Of a stretch of DNA of 64,000 nucleotides, positions 7,646 to 15,050 are shown one piece after another. The notes below the pieces were generated by a model. The model saw nothing but the letters and a program-made list of their open reading frames with translations, was not told the DNA's origin and did not search any database. Numbering within the stretch: position 1 is the first letter of the stretch; each line of letters starts with the position of its first letter. The position numbers were made by a program, and so were the translations under genes. The stretch is taken from assembly GCF_041435355.1 (NCBI RefSeq), contig NZ_CP108442.1:2604001-2668000 (forward strand), written 5' to 3'. The stretch comes from Streptomyces sp. NBC_01276. Its GTDB lineage: Bacteria; Actinomycetota; Actinomycetes; Streptomycetales; Streptomycetaceae.

Positions 7646-8248
7646 TCAGCCCAGCGGTTTGCGCCACATCGGCCACATCGGCGGCCCGTCCGGCAGCCGC
7701 ACCGCCTCGCCCGTGAACTCCCAGCCGAGCCGCTCGTAGAGCGCACGGCTGCGCTCGCTGCTCGCCTCCAGGTACGCGGGGACGCCCTCACGGTCGCAGC
7801 GCTCCAGGACCGGCCTGATCAGCTCCGTGCCCAGCCCCTCGCCCTGCCGCCCCGGCGCCACCGCGATCATCAGCAGGTACTCGTGCTCCTCCGTCGTGGG
7901 GTGCACCGCGCCCGTGAGCCGGCCCACCAGCTCGCAGCGCTCGTTGCCGGGATCGGCGACCGCCCGCATCTTCGCCGGGACCTCGTCCTCGACGGGCTCC
8001 GCCTCCGGGTCGTCCGCAGGGACCCGCAGCCACAGCGCCGCCGCCGAGCCGTCCGCCGCGTAGTCGATCCGGCCCTCCGCGAGCGCCACGTCCACGAAGA
8101 CGCCGAGGAAGCGGCCGTGCACGGCGGCCCGGTGCTCCGGATCGGGGAAGACCCAGCAGCTCACCGGGTCGCTGCGGAAGGCCTCGTCCAGCAGCCGCGC
8201 CACCGCGTCCCGGTCCGACTGGTCCGCCTGGCGTATCTCCAGCACCAC
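7646..8248 (-). CDS. GNAT-family N-acetyltransferase
   Basis: 200 residues with the GNAT core: the acetyl-CoA loop MIAVAPGRQGEGLGTELI near residues 128-145 and the motif B segment ASSERSRALYERLGWEF near 162-178. It starts at the first of two tandem GTG codons, with GGAGGG 8 bases upstream. The substrate is not evident. The promoter region holds a tandem 10-bp repeat. Confidence 0.85.
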   Translation of the reverse strand: MVLEIRQADQSDRDAVARLLDEAFRSDPVSCWVFPDPEHRAAVHGRFLGVFVDVALAEGRIDYAADGSAAALWLRVPADDPEAEPVEDEVPAKMRAVADPGNERCELVGRLTGAVHPTTEEHEYLLMIAVAPGRQGEGLGTELIRPVLERCDREGVPAYLEASSERSRALYERLGWEFTGEAVRLPDGPPMWPMWRKPLG

Positions 8249-8260
8249 AGGTCACACCCT

Positions 8261-8303
8261 CCACTCAGGTCCACTCAGGTCTCAACAACACTGAGTGATC
8301 CTA
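8261..8303 (-). promoter_or_regulatory. Repeat-containing promoter region of the acetyltransferase gene
   Basis: CCACTCAGGT is exactly duplicated at 8261-8270 and 8271-8280. An inverted copy, CTGAGTG, follows at 8291-8297. A good -10 on the minus strand (TAGGAT, 8298-8303) lies immediately upstream, so the repeats lie in the early transcribed region. The repeats look like a regulator binding array. Confidence 0.4.
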
Positions 8304-8321
8304 GAGTTGGGCCACCTGCGC

Positions 8322-8368
8322 GGGAAGGCGCGTTCCGGCGCCTTCCCGGTGCCGGAACGCGCCTTCCC
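8322..8368 (-). terminator. Terminator of the encapsulin operon
   Basis: A perfect 18-bp inverted repeat (arms 8322-8339 and 8351-8368) with an 11-base loop, starting 21 bases past the polyprenyl transferase stop. Confidence 0.85.
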
Positions 8369-8389
8369 CGTACCCCCCTCCCCCCGCGG

Positions 8390-9463
8390 TCACCTCGTAC
8401 GGCGCGTCACGAACTCCGCCAGCGCCAGCAGCCCGCCCGCCGCCGCGAGGTCCGGGACGGCCCGGGACAGTTCCTGCACCGCCCGGCCCATCCGGTCGGC
8501 GGCATGGGCCTGCGCCCAGTCCCGCCCGCCGGCCCGCTCCACCGCGCGGGCCGCGGCGCGCACGTCGTCCCCGGCCATCGGGCCCGCGTACAGATCGGCC
8601 AGCTCCGCCCCGGCCCGGGTGCCCGAGGTGAGGGCGGCCACGACCGGGAGGGACTTCTTGCGGGCGAGCAGATCGGCCCCGGCGGGCTTCCCGGTGTGCC
8701 CCGGATCCCCCCAGATGCCGATCAGGTCGTCGATCAGCTGGAAGGCCAGCCCGGCCTCCCGGCCGAAGGCGTCCATCGCCTCGACCTCCTCCGGCCCGGC
8801 CCCCGCGTAGAGCGCGCCCAGGGCGCACGCGCAGCCCAGCAGGGCCCCGGTCTTCGCCGTCGCCATGGTCAGGCACTCGTCGAGCGCGACGTCCGGGCGG
8901 CGTTCGAAGGCGCAGTCCGCCTGCTGTCCGGCGCACAGCTCGATGACGCAGGCCGCGAGCCGGGCGGAGGCGGCCGCCGCGGCCGGGTGCGGATCCTCGG
9001 CGAACAGCCGCAGCGCGAGCGCCATCACGGCGTCGCCCGTGATGATCGCGTCCGGTATACCGAAGACGGTCCAGGCCGTGGGACGCCCGCGCCGGCGGAC
9101 GTCCTTGTCGATGACGTCGTCGTGCAGCAGCGTGAAGTTGTGCGCCAGCTCCACGGCCACCGCCGCCCGTACGACCCCCCGCCCGGCGGGATCACCGGGC
9201 TCACCGGGCCCTGCGGCGAGCGGGCCGCCCAGGGCCTGCGCGGAGGCGAGGACGAGCGCGGGCCGGATGGCCTTGCCCGCACCGCCGTCCGCCGGGCGGC
9301 CCTCCTCGTCCTCCCAGCCGAAGTGGTACATCGCCACCCGCCGCATGGACCCGGGCAGGCTCTCGACGGTCCTGCGCAGTTCCGGGTTGACCGTTTCTCT
9401 CGTGCGCTCCAGCAGGGCCGCCGCCTCCTGCCCCTCGCCCGCGGCGAGGGCGTTCGCGGTCAT
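8390..9463 (-). CDS. Family 2 encapsulin-associated polyprenyl transferase (cargo type)
   Basis: A 357-residue trans-isoprenyl diphosphate synthase. The first Asp-rich motif is in LLHDDVIDKDVRRRGRPT, with GKAIRPAL before it for diphosphate binding. The second Asp-rich region reads FQLIDDLIGIWGDP. It condenses isopentenyl diphosphate units; the chain length is unknown. The start overlaps the shell gene stop (TGATG), so shell and enzyme are translationally coupled. The AMYHFGW segment near residue 44 is, as I recall, typical of the class annotated as encapsulin cargo. Only about 20 residues precede the enzyme core, so the targeting signal must be short or lie elsewhere. Confidence 0.85.
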   Translation of the reverse strand: MTANALAAGEGQEAAALLERTRETVNPELRRTVESLPGSMRRVAMYHFGWEDEEGRPADGGAGKAIRPALVLASAQALGGPLAAGPGEPGDPAGRGVVRAAVAVELAHNFTLLHDDVIDKDVRRRGRPTAWTVFGIPDAIITGDAVMALALRLFAEDPHPAAAAASARLAACVIELCAGQQADCAFERRPDVALDECLTMATAKTGALLGCACALGALYAGAGPEEVEAMDAFGREAGLAFQLIDDLIGIWGDPGHTGKPAGADLLARKKSLPVVAALTSGTRAGAELADLYAGPMAGDDVRAAARAVERAGGRDWAQAHAADRMGRAVQELSRAVPDLAAAGGLLALAEFVTRRTR

Positions 9464-10869
9464 CAGCGCCAGCGGCCGATCTCGACGTTCTCCAGCACGC
9501 CGAGCGCGTCCGGCACCAGCACGGCTGCGGAGAAGTAGGCGGTGACCAGGTAGGAGATGATCGCCTGCTCGCTGATGCCCATGAAGCGCACCGACAGGCT
9601 GGGCTCGATCTCGTCCGGGATCCCGGGCTGGTGCAGGCCGATCACGCCCTGCTCGTCCTCGCCCGTGCGCATGCACAGGATGGACGTCGTACGGGCGTCA
9701 CTGACCGGGATCTTGTTGGACGGGAAGATCGGTACCCCGCGCCAGGCCGGCACCCGGTGGCCGCCGACGTCCACCGATTCCGGGTAGAGGCCGCGCTTGT
9801 TGCACTCGCGGCCGAAGGCGGCGATGGCCTTGGGGTGCGCGAGGAACATCTTGGAGCCGCGCCGCATCGCGAGGAGGGCGTCGAAGTCGTCGGGGGTGGG
9901 CGCGCCCTCGTGGGGCTGGATGCGCTGGTCGTAGTCGGCGTTGTGGAGCAGGCCGAAGTCGCGGTTGTTGAGCATCTCGTGCTCCTGGCGCTCGCGCAGC
10001 GCCTCGACCGTGAGCCGCAACTGCTGCTCGGTCTGGTTCATCGGCTGGTTGTACAGGTCGGCGACGCGGGTGTGGACGCGCAGGACCGTTTGTGCAATGG
10101 AGAGTTCGTACTCGCGCGGGCGGGCCTCGTAGTCGACGAAGGTGCCGGGCAGGACGGCTTCGCCGCGGTGGCCCGCGGAGAGGTCGATCGCGGCCTCGCC
10201 GTACGTGTTGGTGCGCTGGGCGGGCGCGGACCGCGCCCGGTCCACGTGCGCGCGCAGCGAGTCGACCCGGTCGGCGAGGAGCTGGAAGTCCTGGCGGGAG
10301 AGGACGAGGGCGGTGCCGGAGGTGGCGGCGCGGGCGGTGTACTCCCAGATCGCCTCCTCGTCCGTGAGGGCCCCCTCGCCGAAGTAGGCGCCGTCGGCGA
10401 CGGTACGCAGGACCGCGTCCTCGCCGTAGGGGCCGGGGCCGATCTGGTCGATGCGGCCGTGGGCGAGCAGGAAGACCCGGTCGGAGGGGCTGCCGAAGGA
10501 GGTGAGCTCCTGACCGGCTTCGAAGTCGACCTGGCGGCAGCGGGCGGCGAGTTCGGTGAGGACCTCTTCGTCGTCGTAGTCGCGCAGCAGCGGGAGTTCG
10601 CCGAGCTCGGCGGGGATGACCTGGACCTGGGTGCCGGTCTTGATGAACTCCACGATGCCGTTGCCGACGGAGTAGCTCAGGCGGCGGTTGACGCGGTAGG
10701 CGCCGCCCTGCACCGAGACCCACGGGAGCATCTTCAGGAGCCACCGCGAGGTGATCTCCTGCATCTGCGGCGCGGACTTGGTCGTGGTGGCCAAGTTCCG
10801 CGCGGCCGAGGTGCCGAGACTGCGCTGCGGTGTCTGGGGTTCGGTTTCGGAACCCGCCTGGACCGACAT
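9463..10869 (-). CDS. Family 2B encapsulin shell protein with cyclic-nucleotide-binding-like insert
   Basis: 468 residues. Residues 1-75 and about 215-468 form the HK97-type shell fold of family 2 encapsulins (N-arm, then [51 protein letters not shown]). Residues about 80-210 form an inserted domain like a cNMP-binding cassette ([47 protein letters not shown]). It should self-assemble into a protein nanocompartment enclosing the enzyme encoded next. The related terpene cyclase cargo (2-methylisoborneol synthase) is absent. Whether the insert binds a nucleotide is open. Confidence 0.92.
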   Translation of the reverse strand: MSVQAGSETEPQTPQRSLGTSAARNLATTTKSAPQMQEITSRWLLKMLPWVSVQGGAYRVNRRLSYSVGNGIVEFIKTGTQVQVIPAELGELPLLRDYDDEEVLTELAARCRQVDFEAGQELTSFGSPSDRVFLLAHGRIDQIGPGPYGEDAVLRTVADGAYFGEGALTDEEAIWEYTARAATSGTALVLSRQDFQLLADRVDSLRAHVDRARSAPAQRTNTYGEAAIDLSAGHRGEAVLPGTFVDYEARPREYELSIAQTVLRVHTRVADLYNQPMNQTEQQLRLTVEALRERQEHEMLNNRDFGLLHNADYDQRIQPHEGAPTPDDFDALLAMRRGSKMFLAHPKAIAAFGRECNKRGLYPESVDVGGHRVPAWRGVPIFPSNKIPVSDARTTSILCMRTGEDEQGVIGLHQPGIPDEIEPSLSVRFMGISEQAIISYLVTAYFSAAVLVPDALGVLENVEIGRWR

Positions 10870-11056
10870 GTCTTTCCCTTTCGATCACTCCATGGATCTG
10901 CGGGACGGAACACTTCCAGCACGCAACGTGGTGAGACCATTACACAAAAGGGTGGGACTACTCCGTGTGGGTCTGGGCATCCTCCCGGGTTGAACGTCTT
11001 CACAGGACCCCCTCCGCACCCCACCGGTTCCGGCCACTTCTCGCGCCCCGCTCCAT

Positions 11057-11079
11057 AAGTTGTATCTGCGATGCAAGTT
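11057..11079 (+). promoter_or_regulatory. NsrR-type operator upstream of nsrR
   Basis: The imperfect 23-bp palindrome runs from AAGTTGTAT to ATGCAAGTT around a 5-base centre. It matches about 15 of 23 positions of the classical NsrR consensus (AAGATGCAT half-site) and ends 15 bases before the nsrR start. Autoregulation is expected. Confidence 0.6.
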
Positions 11080-11094
11080 TTCTAACCTGGGGTC

Positions 11095-11574
11095 ATGCGG
11101 CTGACGCGATTCACCGACCTGGCGCTGCGCGTCCTGATGCGCCTGGCCGTCGAGAACGGGGAACTCCCCACCACCCGGGAGGTGGCGGCGACCATGGAGG
11201 TCCCGTACACCCACACGGCCAAGGTGGTCGCCCGCCTGCAGCACCTCGGGCTGGTCGAGGCGCGGCGCGGCCGCGGCGGCGGGCTCGCGCTCACCCCCGC
11301 CGGACGCACCGCGTCGGTCGGCGGCCTGGTGCGGGACCTGGAGGGGGAGGGTGACGTCGTGGACTGCGACGGCACGGTTCCGTGCCCGTTGCGCGGGGCG
11401 TGCGTCCTGCGCGGCGCGCTGCGCCGGGCCCAGGAGGCCTTCTTCGCCACCCTGGACCCGCTCACGGTGGACGCACTGGTGGCGGCCCCGACGGGGCCGC
11501 TGCTGCTGGGGATCTCCGGCGGCGGCCGGAGCCGGGACGAAGGTCCCGCCGCCGAGGGCCGAGTGGCCGATTAG
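11095..11574 (+). CDS. nsrR: Nitric-oxide-sensing Rrf2-family repressor NsrR
   Basis: 159 residues. It has the Rrf2 winged helix (MRLTRFTDLALRVLMRLA, then YTHTAKVVARLQHLGLVEARRGRGGG) and three cysteines in C-x5-C-x5-C (residues about 90-103) that ligate a [4Fe-4S] cluster in S. coelicolor NsrR. NO destroys the cluster and releases DNA. It sits 123 bases ahead of hmpA, and both genes carry a similar operator. The C-terminal ~20 residues are Gly/Arg-rich and probably disordered. Confidence 0.92.
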   Translation: MRLTRFTDLALRVLMRLAVENGELPTTREVAATMEVPYTHTAKVVARLQHLGLVEARRGRGGGLALTPAGRTASVGGLVRDLEGEGDVVDCDGTVPCPLRGACVLRGALRRAQEAFFATLDPLTVDALVAAPTGPLLLGISGGGRSRDEGPAAEGRVAD

Positions 11575-11659
11575 CTGCGCCGCAACCCCCGCCTAGCCTG
11601 GACCCGAGGGGCCTCCCGAACGAACGTCCGCATCGCGGGAGCGCCCTTCGCTGGGCTTG

Positions 11660-11682
11660 AATATGAATCTGAAATACCAATT
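11660..11682 (+). promoter_or_regulatory. NsrR-type operator upstream of hmpA
   Basis: AATATGAAT and AAATACCAATT around a short centre match about 15 of 23 NsrR consensus positions. The site ends 15 bases before the hmpA start, the same distance as in front of nsrR, and is followed by the GAGGAG ribosome site. Confidence 0.6.
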
Positions 11683-11697
11683 CACGAGGAGCTCCGC

Positions 11698-12894
11698 ATG
11701 CTGTCCGAGAAGTCGACCGCGACCGTACGCGCCACCCTGCCCGCCGTCGGAGCCGCCATCGGCGAGATAGCGGAGCTGTTCTACGAGAAGCTGTTCGCCG
11801 CCCACCCGGCCCTGATCCGGGACCTGTTCAACCGCGGCAACCAGAACGCCGGACTCCAGAAGCAGGCCCTCGCCGGTTCCGTCGCGGCGTTCGCGACCCA
11901 CCTCCTGGCGCACCCGGACACCCGCCCCGACGTGATGCTGAACCGCATCGCGCACAAGCACGCCTCCCTCGGCGTCACCCGCGAGCAGTACCCCGTCGTC
12001 CACCGGCACCTCTTCGAGGCCATCGCCGAGGTCCTCGGCGACGCCGTCACCCCCGAGGTCGCCGAGGCCTGGGACGAGGTCTACTGGCTGATGGCGAACG
12101 CCCTCATCGCCATCGAGGAACGCCTCCACGCCGAGCAGCAGGTCACCGCCGGCGACGTCTGGCGGGAGTGGACCGTGGCCGGCCGGGTCGAGGAGACGGC
12201 GGACTGCACCACCTTCCGCCTCGCCCCCGCCGACGGCGCGCCCGCCCCCTCCTTCCGGCCCGGCCAGTACGTCTCCGTCCAGGTCGAACTCCCCGACGGC
12301 GCCCACCAGATCCGCCAGTACAGCCTCTCCGGCGCCCCCGGCTCCCCGGTCCGCTCGATCACCGTCAAGCGCGTCCACGGCCCGGCCGCCGGCGGCCCCG
12401 ACGGCGAGGTCTCGAACCACCTGCACTCCCGGGTCCGCACCGGCGACACCCTGCGCGTCTCGGCCCCGTACGGCGACCTGGTCCTGCGGGACTCCGCCGC
12501 ACCGGTGCTGCTGGCCTCGGCCGGCATCGGCTGCACCCCGATGCTGTCGATGCTGGAACACCTCGCCGACACCGGGCACGCCGCCCCCGTCACCGTCCTG
12601 CACGCCGACCGCTCCCCGGCCGACCACGCGCTCCGCGCCGACCACCGCTCCCTGACCCACAAGCTCCCCGACGCCTCGGCCCGCTTCTGGTACGAGGCCG
12701 ACGCCGAACCGGGCGACTCCACCGGGCTGGTGGACCTGGAGTCCGTACCGGTCGCCCCCGGCACCCAGGCGTACCTGTGCGGTCCGCTCCCCTTCATGCG
12801 GTCGGTGCGCGCGCAGCTGATCGCGAAGGGGGTCCCCGCCTCGGACATCCACTACGAGGTCTTCGGCCCGGACCTCTGGCTCGCCTCGGCCTGA
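11698..12894 (+). CDS. hmpA: Flavohemoglobin, nitric oxide dioxygenase
   Basis: 398 residues. An N-terminal globin (1-140; FNRGNQNAGLQKQALA and proximal-His region HKHASLGV) is followed by a ferredoxin-reductase FAD domain (RQYSLSG near 208) and an NAD domain (ASAGIGCTPMLSMLEHL near 280, YLCGPLPFM near 360). It converts NO and O2 to nitrate in the cytoplasm. The start has GAGGAG 6 bases upstream. NsrR encoded upstream is the predicted repressor. Confidence 0.95.
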   Translation: MLSEKSTATVRATLPAVGAAIGEIAELFYEKLFAAHPALIRDLFNRGNQNAGLQKQALAGSVAAFATHLLAHPDTRPDVMLNRIAHKHASLGVTREQYPVVHRHLFEAIAEVLGDAVTPEVAEAWDEVYWLMANALIAIEERLHAEQQVTAGDVWREWTVAGRVEETADCTTFRLAPADGAPAPSFRPGQYVSVQVELPDGAHQIRQYSLSGAPGSPVRSITVKRVHGPAAGGPDGEVSNHLHSRVRTGDTLRVSAPYGDLVLRDSAAPVLLASAGIGCTPMLSMLEHLADTGHAAPVTVLHADRSPADHALRADHRSLTHKLPDASARFWYEADAEPGDSTGLVDLESVPVAPGTQAYLCGPLPFMRSVRAQLIAKGVPASDIHYEVFGPDLWLASA

Positions 12895-13027
12895 CGCCCG
12901 CCTGTCCGGATCGGATCGCACACCGTACGAATGCCCTAGCGGCGGAACAGCCGCCTCCACTACACCGGTACGTGATGAGACGAACACACACGGTGTCCGT
13001 CGCGCACCGCCACACAAGGAGGCGGCC

Positions 13028-13618
13028 ATGTCCGTACCCATGTCCGCGGACCGGTTCCTCGGCGCCCTGCGCGCCGAGGGCCTCACCGTCGTCCAGGTCG
13101 GCGCCTGGCGCACCCACAACCGCAACCACAAGGGCCCCTGGGGGCCCGTCAACGGGGTGATGATCCACCACACCGTCACCCGGGGCACCGCCTACAGCGT
13201 GGAACTCTGCCGCGACGGGGACTCCGACCTGCCCGGCCCGCTCTGCCACGGGGTCATCGGCAAGGACGGCCGCGTCCACCTGGTCGGCTACGGCCGCGCC
13301 AACCACGCCGGAGCCGGCGACTCCGACGTCCTGGCGGCCGTGATCGCCGAACGGCGGCTCCCCCCGGACCGCCAGGCCGACACCGACGGCAACCGCCACT
13401 TCTACGGCTTCGAGTGCGTGAACCTCGGCGACGGCGAGGACCCCTGGCCGGCCGTCCAGCTCGACGCCGTCGCCCGCGCGGCGGCCGCCGTCTGCCGGGT
13501 CCACGGCTGGGGTTCCCGCTCCGTACTGGGCCACCTCGAATGGCAGCCCGGGAAGATCGACCCCAAGGGGTTCACCATGGACTCGATGCGCGCCCGCGTG
13601 GCCGAACGCCTCAAGTGA
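13028..13618 (+). CDS. N-acetylmuramoyl-L-alanine amidase domain protein (amidase_2/PGRP), no signal peptide
   Basis: 196 residues in one amidase_2 domain. Zinc ligands are expected from MIHHTVTRG near residue 45 and LGHLEWQPGKIDPKG near residue 168; YGFECVN is also typical. It cuts the lactyl-amide bond of peptidoglycan. There is no signal peptide, membrane anchor or wall-binding module, as in phage endolysins. It follows AGGAGG with normal spacing. Release by lysis, or a role in muropeptide recycling, are both possible. Confidence 0.88.
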   Translation: MSVPMSADRFLGALRAEGLTVVQVGAWRTHNRNHKGPWGPVNGVMIHHTVTRGTAYSVELCRDGDSDLPGPLCHGVIGKDGRVHLVGYGRANHAGAGDSDVLAAVIAERRLPPDRQADTDGNRHFYGFECVNLGDGEDPWPAVQLDAVARAAAAVCRVHGWGSRSVLGHLEWQPGKIDPKGFTMDSMRARVAERLK

Positions 13619-13664
13619 TCAAAACCGGTTGACCCCCCGGCCGCCGCCGGGATCCCCTGCACCC

Positions 13665-14117
13665 ATGCCAACCGATCTCCGCATCGTCCCCGTGGCGGCC
13701 GACGACGAACAGGCCGTCCGCCACTGGCACGACGTCCACAACCTGATCATCCCTCCGGACGCCCTCACCCTCGCCGAGGTCCGCGAACGCGCCGTGCGCA
13801 ACCGCCTGGACGTCGCCTACACCGGCGACACGCTGGTCGGCTGCGCCACCCTGCGCCCGCCCACGCCCGACAACGACGGCACCGCCACCGTGATCGCCCG
13901 GATCCTCCCCGCCCACCGCCGCCGGGGCCTGGGCACCGCCTTCTACACCCACGTCCTGGAGCGGGCCCGAGCCCTCTCCCCGGCCGCCGTGGAGACGATC
14001 GTCCTGGAGTCCAACCAGGACGGCCTGCGCTTCGCCCTCGCCCGGGGCTTCACCGAGACCGAGCGCTACCTCATGCCCGGAGACTCCGTCCCCTACCTCA
14101 CCCTCCGCCTGTCCTGA
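13665..14117 (+). CDS. GNAT-family N-acetyltransferase
   Basis: 150 residues. The acetyl-CoA loop is ARILPAHRRRGLGTAFYTHVL near 80-100; motif B is LESNQDGLRFALARGFTETE near 120-138. I take the ATG at 13665; an earlier in-frame start at 13629 only adds a proline-rich stretch. It lies close before the PLP-enzyme gene (15 bases), so the two are probably co-transcribed. The substrate is unknown. Confidence 0.82.
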   Translation: MPTDLRIVPVAADDEQAVRHWHDVHNLIIPPDALTLAEVRERAVRNRLDVAYTGDTLVGCATLRPPTPDNDGTATVIARILPAHRRRGLGTAFYTHVLERARALSPAAVETIVLESNQDGLRFALARGFTETERYLMPGDSVPYLTLRLS

Positions 14118-14132
14118 CCCGACAATGGACGG

Positions 14133-15026
14133 GTGACCCACCCCGAGCTGCTCCCCCGCCCGCCGTCCCCGCTGGTCGAGGCCGCCGACGACCGCTTCGC
14201 CGCGCACGGGGTCCGGCTCCTCCTCAAGCGGGACGACCTCGTCCACCCCGAGCTGCCCGGCAACAAGTGGCGCAAGCTCGCGCCCAACCTCCGGGCGGCC
14301 CTGGAGGCCGGGCACGACCGGCTCGTCACCTTCGGCGGGGCCTACTCCAACCACCTGCGGGCCACCGCCGCGGCCGGCCGGCTGCTCGGGCTGGGGACCG
14401 TCGGCGTCGTCCGCGGGGACGAGCTCGCCGGGCGGCCGCTGAACGACTCCCTCGCCCGCTGCGCGGCGGACGGCATGCGGCTGCACTTCACGACCCGCTC
14501 CGACTACCGCCGCAAGGCCGAACCGGAGACCCTGGGGCGGCTGCTGGAGTCGGCCGGGGCCGCGGGCGCGTACGTGGTCCCCGAGGGCGGCAGCAACGCG
14601 CTCGCCCTGCGGGGGTGCGCCGAACTGGGCCGTGAGCTGCGCGGCGCCTGCGACGTCGTGGCGGTGGCCTGCGGCACGGGCGGAACCCTGGCCGGACTGG
14701 CCGCAGGCCTGGACCCGGGCCAGCGTGCCCTGGGCGTGCCCGTCCTTGCGGGGGGCTTCCTGGCTCCGGAGATACGTTCCCTCCAGCACGGGGCCTTCGG
14801 TGGCCCGGCCGGCGACTGGACCCTGGCCGAGGGCTTCGACCACGGCGGCTACGCCCGGGTCCCCGCGCCGCTCGACGAGTTCGCCGCCGACTTCGAGTCC
14901 CGCCACGGGTTCCCGGTGGAGCGGATCTACGTGGCCAAGCTCCTCTGGGCCCTCACGGCCCTGACCCGTGCGGGCACCTTCCCCCGCGGCACCACGCTCA
15001 CCGCCGTCGTCACCGGCCGTCCGTAG
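14133..15026 (+). CDS. PLP-dependent ACC deaminase / D-cysteine desulfhydrase family enzyme
   Basis: 297 residues of fold-type II PLP enzyme. The Schiff-base lysine lies in LPGNKWRKL near residue 47. GGAYSNHLRATAAAGRLLG near 67 and the phosphate loop ACGTGGTLAGLA near 180 follow. The family includes ACC deaminase and D-cysteine desulfhydrase; residues do not let me choose. GTG start. It converges on the antiporter gene across a strong hairpin. Confidence 0.85.
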   Translation: MTHPELLPRPPSPLVEAADDRFAAHGVRLLLKRDDLVHPELPGNKWRKLAPNLRAALEAGHDRLVTFGGAYSNHLRATAAAGRLLGLGTVGVVRGDELAGRPLNDSLARCAADGMRLHFTTRSDYRRKAEPETLGRLLESAGAAGAYVVPEGGSNALALRGCAELGRELRGACDVVAVACGTGGTLAGLAAGLDPGQRALGVPVLAGGFLAPEIRSLQHGAFGGPAGDWTLAEGFDHGGYARVPAPLDEFAADFESRHGFPVERIYVAKLLWALTALTRAGTFPRGTTLTAVVTGRP

Positions 15027-15049
15027 CCCGCGCCCCGCCGGGGCGCGGG
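15027..15049. terminator. Bidirectional terminator
   Basis: A 10-bp perfect stem, CCCGCGCCCC (15027-15036) and GGGGCGCGGG (15040-15049), sits between convergent stops at 15026 and 15051. Confidence 0.75.
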
Positions 15050-15050
15050 G

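Noticed and set aside
9464..9676. N-terminal extension of the prenyl transferase inside the shell gene, as a possible cargo-loading segment
   Set aside because: The added 71 residues are Arg/Gly/His text produced by the other frame of the encapsulin gene; the TGATG overlap gives a natural start.
9631..11058. Long plus-strand ORF of 475 codons opposite the encapsulin gene
   Set aside because: Composition is the mirror of the minus-strand genes and it has no domain; the encapsulin and its partner explain the region.
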